A stretch of 20,451 nt of DNA from Monoraphidium neglectum (lineage: Eukaryota; Chlorophyta; Chlorophyceae; Sphaeropleales; Selenastraceae). The stretch covers positions 1 through 20,451 of the forward strand of contig NW_014012922.1 in assembly GCF_000611645.1 (NCBI RefSeq), written 5' to 3'. The position numbers and the translations under genes were made by a program. The first letter of the stretch is position 1. Each line of letters begins with the position of its first letter. A model generated the notes under the pieces. That model ran no database searches. It saw only the letters and a list, made by a program, of their open reading frames with translations, and was not told the DNA's origin. Positions 10,113 through 17,868 of the stretch are shown in pieces.

Positions 10113-11386
10113 GCGGGGACGAGCCGCTGGCGCCTCCGACGACCAGGGTCGCCTGGCTGCCAGCCCACCGGCTGGTCCGGTCCGGCGGCGGCGACGGCGG
10201 CGCGGCAGGGCGCAGCCTCTTGGGACGGGCGCCGCTGGGCCCGCGGCAGTACCCACAGGACTCGCACCCAACCGCAGCACCAGAGCACGGCCGGAAGCCC
10301 CACAAACAAAGCGAGCTCGTGTCTCAGCTGGCGCACACCACCGCCGCAACACCAGGGCCGCGGCCGCGGCCACGGCCGGTCAGCCTTCTGCGCTGCGAGG
10401 GCGTTGACTGGGAGCCGCTGCTAGAACAGCTGCCACCCGAGTGGCGGGGCATAACGGCGCTGCACCACTCTGTCGCGGCGCCTGCGGCCGCGACGGGGCC
10501 CGCGGGACAGCGGCAGCAGCAGGGCCGCGCTTGGGCAGGTGCTGGCGCCGGCGCCGGGGCATGGCAGGACGCGTCGGAGGCGCGCGCGGCGCCGTCGCCG
10601 TTTCCCGCTGTGGACGCGTTTGTTGAGTCCGTGTGCACGCAGGTAGGCACGCGCGACGCGGCCGCCGGTGCACGGGGCGATGCAGTGGTGGCGCGTGGAG
10701 ACACCGCGAAGCGACGGCCCGCAAACGCAGGCCCCTCGGAGGGCGGCTCAATCCCTGAACCGAGCCGTGATGCAAGCCAGCTGCGCCTGCCGCTCACTCG
10801 TCCTGCCCGTCCGTCCCGCCGCGGCCTGCGGACCCCTTCTCAGGGCGGGAGCCAGGGCCGCGTGCGCAGCTGGGTGCACAGCCGCGCGGCCGCGGGGCTG
10901 CTGCTCAACGTGCGCGACAACCGGTGGTGCGGCAACGTGGGGCGCCCGCACCGCAGCAACGGGGTTTACTACGTGGTCGACCTCGCGGGCGGCACTTGGC
11001 ACCAGCGGTGCGCGGGCGGAGGGCCGGGGGTGGCTGCGGGGTGACAGGCTTTTGGACGAGTGTGTGCGACACTGGCTGACCAATCGTCGCCAAACAGCTT
11101 GCGCGGATGGGGCCGGCCGGGGCGCGACGCGGGCAAGGTGGAGGCGAGGCGGGGCGTGTGGTGAAGGGCGTGCGCCGAGGGGCAGCAGCGCCGCACCACT
11201 CGCGCCCGCCGCCTTGCTCACTCCTCACCAGGCGCTCTGCACGTGTTCCGACGACCCCTGCGCGTGCCGGTGCTCCCCCCCCCCATCCCCAGGTGCTATG
11301 ACCCGGAGTGCAGGGGTTACCGATCGGAGTGCATGCCGCTGCCACTGGACATCTGGGAGCGCTACCGCGAGGCGGCGCTGACGGCA

Positions 11387-11418
<32 letters not shown>

Positions 11419-11508
11419 ACAGCAGCAACAGCAGGCCTGGGGCTGCCACCAGCAAGGCGCAGTGGCGTCGGGTGATGGTTGGGCAGCTTCAGGCAGCGGA
11501 GGCAATGG

Positions 11509-11550
<42 letters not shown>

Positions 11551-11935
11551 TGAGGACGAAAACGCGGCATTTTTGCAAGTGCTGGAAGAGTTTGAACGCC
11601 AGGCCGCCGCACACGCGTCCCCGACCTCATGCCATGGGAGGCTTCGCGAAACCATTGGCGCTGCGGCCGCCGTCTCGGGACCCTCCGTTGCAACGCCGCC
11701 CCCGCCGGCACCGCCTGGGGGCCCCTGCGCACCAGCCTGGCAGTGGGCGGGCTGCTGTGCGCCGAGCGGCAGGCTGGGGGCGCACGGCGGTTGCGGGGGC
11801 ATGGATGGATGCGGCGGCGTCACCGGCGTTGATGTCACCAGTGGTGACGTCATCATGGAGGCCGATGACGACACCTGCCTCGAGCTGCTGCTGCAGTACG
11901 AGAGGGGTGCTGCTGCGATGCCTGCCATCGGTTGA
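8024..11935 (+). CDS. PRIMPOL: PrimPol, DNA-directed primase-polymerase
   Basis: Exons 8024-8422, 8598-8723, 9163-9289, 9450-9585, 9901-10642, 10844-11007 and 11293-11935 join in frame through six GT-AG introns to 778 aa (human protein 560). Family role: an archaeo-eukaryotic primase that restarts DNA synthesis beyond lesions or stalled forks in nucleus and mitochondria. Visible landmarks: RTFPTQQAAFDFW near the N-terminus; motif I YFDLEF with metal ligands D146 and E148; LDSSTPDKWSRH with motif II S199/H201; motif III VDMGVYTRNR with D255; then AFRLHLSSK. The UL52-type zinc finger is complete: C539 (RWC), H546 (RPHRSN), C566 (HQRC) and C571 (DPEC). Polyglutamine runs sit at 317-333, 597-612 and 638-650, outside the catalytic motifs. 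Two similar acidic helices at 653-668 and 756-770 resemble RPA-binding motifs. ATG 8024 is the first in-frame ATG after the upstream stop. Intron 5 is open in frame. Confidence 0.95.
9060..9136. repeat. Imperfect ~21-bp direct repeat in PrimPol intron 2
   Basis: The core TTTCCGGCCCCAC appears around 9062 and again around 9115, each followed by a similar YTYGACG stretch. Both copies lie in the intron upstream of exon 3. No function is apparent. Confidence 0.55.
9704..9772. repeat. TG dinucleotide microsatellite in PrimPol intron 4
   Basis: Alternating TG with occasional TA and CA interruptions passes into a short GC alternation (GCGCGCGC) at its 3' end. It is entirely within the intron between exons 4 and 5. 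Alternating purine-pyrimidine tracts like this can adopt Z-DNA and are length-variable. A poly-His/Thr antisense frame here is an artefact. Confidence 0.9.
10061..10111 (+). repeat. (CAG)17 coding tract in PrimPol exon 5
   Basis: Seventeen uninterrupted CAG codons encode Gln 317-333, after the conserved FFFDSLISNTPFG block and before a long low-complexity linker to the zinc finger. Uninterrupted CAG repeats are prone to length change. Confidence 0.97.
10643..10843 (+). other. PrimPol intron 5, open in frame
   Basis: This 201-bp segment begins GTAGGC after a CAG codon and ends CCCCTTCTCAG. Removing it puts VDAFVESVCTQ directly next to GGSQGRVRSW, matching the spacing I recall from human PrimPol between its FVLSLV and IRRW blocks. 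The length is a multiple of three and there is no stop in frame, so retention would insert 67 low-complexity residues instead of truncating the protein. Confidence 0.7.
11387..11434 (+). repeat. CAG/CAA coding tract, 16 Gln, in PrimPol exon 7
   Basis: Encodes Gln 597-612, shortly after the zinc finger and the LDIWERYREAAL helix. CAA codons interrupt the run in its second half, which should make it more stable than the two pure CAG tracts in the same gene. Confidence 0.96.
11510..11548 (+). repeat. (CAG)13 coding tract in PrimPol exon 7
   Basis: Thirteen uninterrupted CAG codons encode Gln 638-650, immediately before the first acidic C-terminal motif (DEDENAAFLQVLEEF). Confidence 0.96.
11831..11851. 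repeat. Near-perfect inverted repeat in PrimPol exon 7
   Basis: Nine-base arms GATGTCACC and GGTGACGTC, with one mismatch, flank a 3-nt spacer. The right arm overlaps a TGACGTCA bZIP/CRE-type palindrome (11845-11852). It lies in coding sequence for VDVTSGDVI, so the symmetry may be incidental to the codons. Confidence 0.5.
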
Positions 11936-12302
11936 CACCTGTGACAACCCCGGGGGGCGAGGGGTGACTGAATATTTTGGTCGGGCATGCAAGTTGTCTA
12001 CAACCGCTCGCGATTGTTGAACGCACAGGGAACAACGCGCGGCAAATTCTGGACACCTGCACTGCTGATGTTATATGAGTTGACCCCTGGGTGCAAGTCT
12101 TACTGGAGTCTTACTGGAGTCTCTCGATACATCATTGACACCCTATTGAACGCTGTGCGCTGCACTTGCACGGGATGCGCAGGCTGACCTCATCTGTCAT
12201 TGTCACATTGCATTATGCTTCCAGCTCTACCCCACAGGGCCTTCGACTTGCTGCGTGGCCTTCGTCTGGAGGTCTTCAACCTCTGCTTTGCTCTGACCCA
12301 CC

Positions 12303-12307
12303 TGTAA
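12303..12307 (+). terminator. Candidate TGTAA polyadenylation signal for PrimPol
   Basis: TGTAA, the common green-algal polyadenylation signal, lies about 370 nt after the PrimPol stop codon, a reasonable 3' UTR length. It is a short motif that could occur by chance. Confidence 0.4.
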
Positions 12308-12925
12308 TGCTGCAAGGTGCTTCACTGGTCAGTGTGCAGTCCTGCCTGAATGAACATTGTGCATGGTGCGATCAGCATCGGCCCATGCCTCGGCCCATGC
12401 CCAGACAGCTGACTGAGCCCTGAATGAGCTCGAGGCTTCCCAAAGCGTGCAAGTTGGTGAGGCAGGGTTGTGCTCAGCCGGACTGCGCAAATCTGCGCCT
12501 GCGGTCGGTTGCAGATCATCATCAGTGGTGCCTTGGCCCGCCACGGGCATCCTGGGTCCCCCCAGCCGCTGCTTGCTGAATATACTTGAGGATATTGACT
12601 CATCACACAGATCAACGTATGACTTCATTACCTTGTGCGCTTGTGGTCCCAAGCCACCAAACTTCACTGAGCACTTCCGTGCCTACAATGAGCACGCGCC
12701 AGGGACATCGTCCAGGCGCAACCAAATTGGACACTGCAAATAGAGCTGAGCCTGACAGGGGAAGGGCAACGACCACAACTTGACACGTGGGCATGGGAAT
12801 GGCACATCAGTAGGGAGGGCACAAGAGGACGGATGGAAAGTAGGGGAGCATCAGCATCAGGCCGTGGAGCGCGGCCCAGCTCACAAGCAGCGCGCGCTGG
12901 CCGATCAAGACGTCTGCTTTTGCAG

Positions 12926-13018
12926 CAGCAGCGCGGCGCACGGCGGGAACATGAGGGTTGGCAAAACTGGGACGCGCGCATGCTGGGCCGGGCCGAGATC
13001 GACGTTCGGTATATACCT
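12926..13018 (+). other. Candidate orphan internal exon (31 codons)
   Basis: The segment is preceded by a strong acceptor (CTGCTTTTGCAG) and followed by a consensus donor (GTGAGT). It is open in phase 0 at both ends and encodes a charged, Trp-containing peptide including REHEGWQNWDARMLGRAEID. I could not find convincing partner exons upstream or downstream, and the antisense frame is also open. It may belong to an unrecognised plus-strand gene or be chance. Confidence 0.25.
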
Positions 13019-13584
13019 GTGAGTGCATGATCAAGGCCGCTCAGTGCTGCGCTGGAATGCGCGCCCAACAACAGCCAGGGTGAGGCCCTAATGGCAAGTT
13101 TCAACTTGGGATGTCGCGCCAAGGGCGCTGAAGCGAGGCGCGGTGGGGGCGGCCCTGTTGGCGGGGGGTGCACCAAGCCTCGGAGGGCGGGAAAAACGGG
13201 GACGACGCCCCAGGTTTGAAGGATGAGGCAGAGTGGAGAGGGGCTTTGGAGCGCAGGTCCGGCCAGGATCGGCGCGCACATGCGCGGCCTCAAGGCAGTC
13301 GTCTGGCCGCCCCAACCGCGGCTCAAGCTCAAAAACGCGCTAAGCAGCGCCGCGCAACCGCGGGCAGTTCGGAGTGAGCCACTGGGACGCATCAATGTGA
13401 ATTGAGGGCTTGCCTAACATGCGGCGCAGCACCTGGGGCCTTCACAAGAACGCACAACAGGCTGCTGCCACCCACGCCTGTCTTGCCCTTGTGTGCTGTG
13501 TGATCTGCAAAATCAGGACCTCAAAAACTAAGGGCCATCGACAGGACACAATTCTGGGCCGGGGAGGCGTCTCAGGCAACTTCC

Positions 13585-16252
13585 TCAGTCCCGCTTCCCG
13601 TCGCCGTTGCCGTTCGCGCGACCGCCGCCGTCGCTGTCGCTGCCGCTCTCGACCGCGCCCGCGAATTGCGTCAGCAGGCTCGCGGCCAGGATCACGCCGC
13701 CGCCGGCCCAGCCCCAGGCGCCCCAGCGCTCCCCAAGGAACGCATAGGCCATGAGGGCGCCCAGCACAGGCTCGAGCGAGTAGATCATCGCCGCGTCCGT
13801 GGACGACACATCCTGGTGGGGCGATGGGGGTTTGTTCCGGGGTTGACGCTTGCTTGCGTTGCTGCATTCCTGCACTTCGCGGCCCAGCGAGCGTTTTACT
13901 CGCTGGGCCGCGGCCGAGCGCCAACCCGTACCTGTGCGTCAACGTGCCAACGCAGCCGGCAACGGGCAGTCCAAGGGCAGCGGCGCGGGGCAATGCCCCA
14001 GGCCCATGGGCCCCTGTGCGCCCTGATTGCGAGGTGCCTATAAGCGGCACCTAAGCAGCGCCACAAATCACGGCGACAGGGTTGGCAGGGGCCGCGCCCC
14101 AGGCAGCTTCCCCTCAAGCCCAAAATGCACCCTCCCGCTCGCCCCACCCACCCCACCTGCAGCGCAAAGAGCTCGATCAGCAGCACCAGGTTGGTGCTGA
14201 ACAGTGCCGTGTAGAACAGCTGCTGCGCCGTCCGCACCGCCTCCGCCGCCTCCGCCGCCGGCACCGCCGCGCCGCCACCCAGCGCCGCCGGCAGCGCCGC
14301 CTGCCAGTCGTGCAGCAGCTCCTTCAGCCCGGCCGCGACGGCCCCGAAGTCGCCCGCGCGGAAGTGCATGACCGCGGCGGCGCCGGCCGAGAGCGTGGCG
14401 ACGGTGAACATGGCCACGGCCATCAGGGGCAGCTCGCTCTTGGGCGGCAGCCGCCGCATGTTGCGCTCGGCGAAGAATATCTGGAAGGCGAAGAAGACGG
14501 CGCTGGCGACGGCCCAGGCGTCGCCGACGTTGGGGCCGCCCAGGCTGCTGCCCTCCTCCTGCGGGGTCGAGCCGGATTTGGGGTTCGAGGTGAGGGCCTC
14601 CAGCATCCGCAGCGCTCGCGGGCGGCTAAGGGTGTGACAGGTGTGCCTGCTGTGCGTCCAAGCCTCAAGGAAGCGTGCCCTGAGCGCGCAGCAGGCGGCA
14701 GGGGTAGGCTTGCCAAGCGCAGCAGCGCAGGCGGCAAACGCCAAGAAGCGATGAGACTGCATGATGCTCCACAAGCTCCCCTGCACCACCATCGTGGCCC
14801 AAAGGTGCTGGTGGCTGCAGCACTCATTACTATGGCGCCGCCGCGCCCCGGCTGCTCACCAGCATGCCCGTCCCGACGAGCGCCGCCGCCGCGCAGGCCC
14901 AGACGATGGGGCGAATGTGCTGCCCGTTGAACGCGCCGATTACGGGCACAGCGAGCACCGTGAACGTGGACAGCAGGGACGCGCGGGATGCGGACGTGCC
15001 GGCGAGCGCCAGCGACTGGAGGGGGCAGAACGGAGAGACCGAAGGGGTAGGTGGGTGAGGGGCAGGGAAACGTGGAGGGCGTGGGGCGTCTGGGGGGCAG
15101 GAGGTGGGGAAGATTTGTGGACTGTGGAAATACGGCGTGGCTGGCGGCCATACGCCTGGCTGGCCGCCAGGGCAGTCCGCCCAGGCGCAGGGAAAAGGCG
15201 GGGGCAGGGGATGCAAGGGGCGGGGCGCAGCACAGGGGGGGCAGCGCCCTGTGTTCAGCAGGGACCGCCGCTGCAAAATCCCCAGCGGCGCCGACAAGCA
15301 GCGGGAGCGCACGGCACAAACAGCCGCGGCCTGCCTGCTCAATACTGAACGCCCTTGGATTTTTGCCTGCGGAGGACCTGAGGGTGTTGGGCCCCTCGCA
15401 CCTGCGCGATGTAGCCGGCCGCGTACCACACCCCCACTTGCACGCCCGCCTTGAACACGCGTGCGTCCGGCTTGAAGAAGGGCGCAAACACGGCGGCCGC
15501 CAGCGCGAAGCGCAGCGACATGAAAATCGTGGTGTCAGTCATGGTGGCCTCGTTGGCCGTCTTGACCACCATCCAATTGGATGACATGATGAGGGTCCTG
15601 TTGATGGCGGGGAAGCAAAAAGGCAGGCGGCGTCGGCGGGGCAGGCGGGTGGAGCGCGTCCCGCTGAGGTGGCGCGGCTGAGGATGCTCCTACGCGCGAA
15701 GGTGGCGCACGCTGCGTGCGGAGGGCGCCAAGGCGCGTCCGATTGCGTTGGGCCCGGTGCACCCTGCTGCGCATCCTTGCTGCGCACGGGTTCAGCGTGT
15801 TTGCAGCCAACGGCAGCGGCCGGCAGCGCCACTCACATGATGTTCAGCAGGATGAGGCCCCGCATGCGGCCGTCTAGTTTGAAGGGCAGCTTCTCCAGTA
15901 TGCCTGCCAGCGGCCCGCTCGGCGCGCGCTGCACCTGCCGCCCGCGCGCCTCCCCCGCGCCCGCCGCCGCGGGCCGCGCGTCGCCCAGGGCGTCGGCCAG
16001 CGCGGCGTTGGCGCGGAGCTGCAGCTCCAGCTGCGCGGCCTCATTGGATTGCGCCTCCTCTTCCTCCAACGACGCCAGGGACGCGACCGAAACTGACGCC
16101 AGCGGCGACGCGGCCCGAGGCGACGCGGGAGGGGCCTCCGTGCGCGTGAACGGCGGCGGGCCGGCCATCACGCGAAGGGGCGCGCGCCGCAGGGGCGCGG
16201 GGCATTGCGGCCGGGCCGATAGGGCCGGCGCGCGAAGAGTGATGCATGGCAT
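13585..16252 (-). CDS. EamA/DMT-family transporter, probably plastid envelope
   Basis: Minus-strand exons 16252-15837, 15597-15402, 15015-14860, 14558-14157 and 13812-13585 join through four GT-AG introns to 465 aa. Residues 1 to about 35 look like a chloroplast transit peptide: Arg/Ala/Pro-rich, almost no acidic residues, with a possible cleavage site near LRVMA. A Glu/Ala/Gln-rich helix follows (about 61-91). The carrier contains two EamA halves. The first runs from LILLNIMTLIMSSNWMVVK through FMSLRFALAAAVFAPFF, then GTSASRASLLSTFTVLAVPVIGAF. The second runs from VGDAWAVASAVFFAFQIFFAERN to DAAMIYSLEPVLGALMAYAF and LGERWGAWGWAGGGVILAAS. These blocks are typical of plant plastid EamA proteins; the substrate is unknown. 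The acceptor for exon 4 (CCCCGCAG, exon starts at 14558) was chosen because it gives GTGMLEEGSSLGGPNVGD, close to the family pattern. An upstream acceptor would add residues such as ALTSNPKSGSTPQ. Confidence 0.9.
13878..13912. repeat. Perfect 14-bp inverted repeat with 7-nt loop in EamA intron 4
   Basis: Left arm CGCGGCCCAGCGAG (13878-13891) and right arm CTCGCTGGGCCGCG (13899-13912) are exact reverse complements around the loop CGTTTTA. The element sits in the last intron of the EamA gene, close to exon 5. It would form a very stable GC-rich hairpin in DNA or pre-mRNA. The loop and arms give no hint of a tRNA or miRNA precursor. Confidence 0.9.
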
Positions 16253-16955
16253 CGTGTGGATGGATGCGCGCGTCAACCAACGGGGAAGCGAGTGACGCCG
16301 CTCCTATGCTAAGCCCCGACGAGTTGTGAATCTACTGAACACCAATGGAAAGATTCTTCGTCAAGTAAGCGCGGCCTCCTAGTGTTGCTGACGCGTGCCA
16401 CAGGTCCCGACGCTTCACGCGCAACCCACGGTCTCGAGGCCTGACGGCTGTATATATTTGGTATCAGGTCAACTTTTCGCTGCGGTAGTGAGGTGCATGT
16501 GACCAGCGCATGCGAACAAAAAGGCGTGCTTGATGCGTGGCCGCCCCACGAGGGTTGGGATGTTCGACAAAAACAGTTGGCGACCTGCTTGATCTAATCT
16601 GAAATGCATTCAGAACTCTCCCGATAGCCGAGCCTGCCATATGTCCGCCCCGATCCCCGGAGCAACGCGACTCCACAGCTGCTCGTGCTGCCAGGTCGCC
16701 CTGGAAGTGGCATCACGTGCCACGTGGGCATCATGTGGCCATTGGCAATCGTCGTTCTATTACTCGCAGCTTGCACAGAACATTCGCCATGCATGTCATT
16801 GGTTATGTAATGAAACACGCACGGCTACAACTGGGCTTTGCTGCGGCATGCCCACGCTTGACGCACTCCGCCCGACCACCAGCGCGGACCCCCACCCCTG
16901 AGCGCTCAACCCATGTGAGCGCCAAGAGCAGGCGAAGCCATGCCACTGCTGCCCG
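16253..16955. other. Upstream region of EamA gene / 3' region of thioredoxin gene
   Basis: About 700 bp between two tandem minus-strand genes. It should hold the EamA promoter and the thioredoxin 3' UTR. I see a TATATAT run at 16451-16457, about 200 nt upstream of the EamA ATG, and a double G-box further upstream (separate entry). No minus-strand TGTAA was found for the thioredoxin gene. Short open frames here have no recognisable motif. Confidence 0.45.
16714..16726. promoter_or_regulatory. Two adjacent G-box palindromes (CACGTG)
   Basis: CACGTG at 16714-16719 and again at 16721-16726, separated by one base. G-boxes bind bZIP and bHLH factors in plants and algae. They lie about 460-470 bp upstream of the EamA start codon and about 230 bp past the thioredoxin stop codon. 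A role in EamA transcription is an inference from position. Confidence 0.4.
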
Positions 16956-17868
16956 CTATTTTCTTAACAGCGACGTCACCAGGTGCGTGAGCTTCGGGCC
17001 CTCCACTCCCTCCACCTTGTCCAGCAACCGCCCGTCCTGAGCGCGGGGCGACGGTGACCCATGGTGACTGACTGAGCCGCTGGATGCGTGTCGCACGAAA
17101 GACAACCAACGCTGAGCCTGCCGAGAGAAACCCCTGTTGGAATTTCGCCGCACGCCTGAGGACATGTGGCCTTGCAGCTGCAGCTGCTCGCAGGCTGGGG
17201 GCGGTTGGCCGCATCATGCGGCCAACCGCACGCATGAGATGCGGGCGCGCGTGCGTACAGATACGCACCTTATACATCATGAACAGCGGCTGGCAGCGCC
17301 CCTTGTGCTGCTCCAGAGCGGGGACACGGTCAACATTCACCTGTAAAGGTCGGGGCGGGGGCCTGGGTTGTTCTCGTGTGTGCGGGAGTAGCCTAAAGAG
17401 CCTCCCCAGCCACCACAAGACGCCTTGGGGGGCACCCCAAAACTCTATGCTGCGCTTGTTTGGCCCCAGCAAGAGATCCTGTTTCCATGATGACCAGGAT
17501 CCTTCCCTGATTCACCTCACCGTGTAGAACTTGAGGGGCACCCCAGTTGCGCCGCCATCCCCATGGTCGAAATACAACTTGCGAAACAGCTCCTTGACAG
17601 CCTTGCAGGGCCCGGCCCAGTCTGCATACAGCTCCACCACCTGCAGCGCCCCCGAAGCGCCGTCCGCGACCTCACACTGCCACGCCTGTGCAGCACAGCG
17701 CAGCAGGCGCAGACCATTATGCAGGGGCGAGCGGCGAGCGGTGGGGCGCACGGGGATGTGTGCGTGGTGCAAGTCGCCAGGCTCCTCACGGGTGGTTGAC
17801 AGCTTTTGAATTGCCCGTCACCAAGTCAAGCCCACCTCCTTGCTGCAGATGTCTGTCTGAAAGGTCAT
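16956..17868 (-). CDS. Thioredoxin of NME8/axonemal-dynein type with altered active site (WAGPC)
   Basis: Minus-strand exons 17868-17836, 17685-17521, 17340-17269 and 17036-16956 join phase 0 to phase 0 through three GT-AG introns, encoding 116 aa, the size of a single thioredoxin fold. The order is MTFQTDICSKEAWQ, strand VVELYADW, active site WAGPCKAV (34-41), helix ELFRKLYFDHGDG, strand LKFYTVNVDRVPAL, then GRCQPLFMMYKDGRLLDKVE with the cis-Pro at 84, and a final helix HLVTSLLRK. The start and active-site surroundings resemble the thioredoxin domains of NME8/NME9 and the Chlamydomonas outer-arm dynein light chains LC3/LC5. Residue 35, normally the attacking Cys of CGPC, is Ala (codon 17616-17614, GCC), while C38 is kept, so normal dithiol reductase activity is not expected. 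A scaffold or binding role is likely. The 33-nt first exon was chosen because its ATG and donor give TDICSKE|AWQ, matching the family start. Confidence 0.83.
17201..17229. repeat. Perfect 29-bp palindrome (14-bp arms, 1-nt spacer) in thioredoxin intron 3
   Basis: Left arm GCGGTTGGCCGCAT (17201-17214), spacer C, right arm ATGCGGCCAACCGC (17216-17229). The arms are exact reverse complements. It lies in the last intron of the thioredoxin gene. The one-base spacer suits a dyad-symmetric protein-binding site or cruciform better than an ordinary RNA hairpin. Confidence 0.92.

Larger units (their letters stand above)
11936..13584. other. Spacer between convergent PrimPol and EamA genes; weak candidate exons only
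   Basis: About 1.65 kb with no gene I can support well. It should contain the 3' UTRs of PrimPol (plus) and the EamA carrier (minus). Short tandem duplications occur at about 12097-12118 (11-bp unit GTCTTACTGGA, twice) and around 12373-12400 (TCGGCCCATGCC, twice). Protein-like frames appear on both strands near 12450-12730 and 12800-13030, but none matches a family I know. One segment with good splice signals is listed separately. Confidence 0.5.

Noticed and set aside
12664..13395. 243-codon open frame on the minus strand
   Set aside because: No recognisable domain, not joined to the EamA gene by splice sites, and GC-rich DNA gives long chance frames. Its composition is low-information (Arg/Ser/Pro/Ala).
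14559..14640. Longer EamA exon 4 including the peptide MLEALTSNPKSGSTPQ
   Set aside because: It would need a weak acceptor with no pyrimidine tract or a phase mismatch. The CAG at 14561-14559 gives a better family match.
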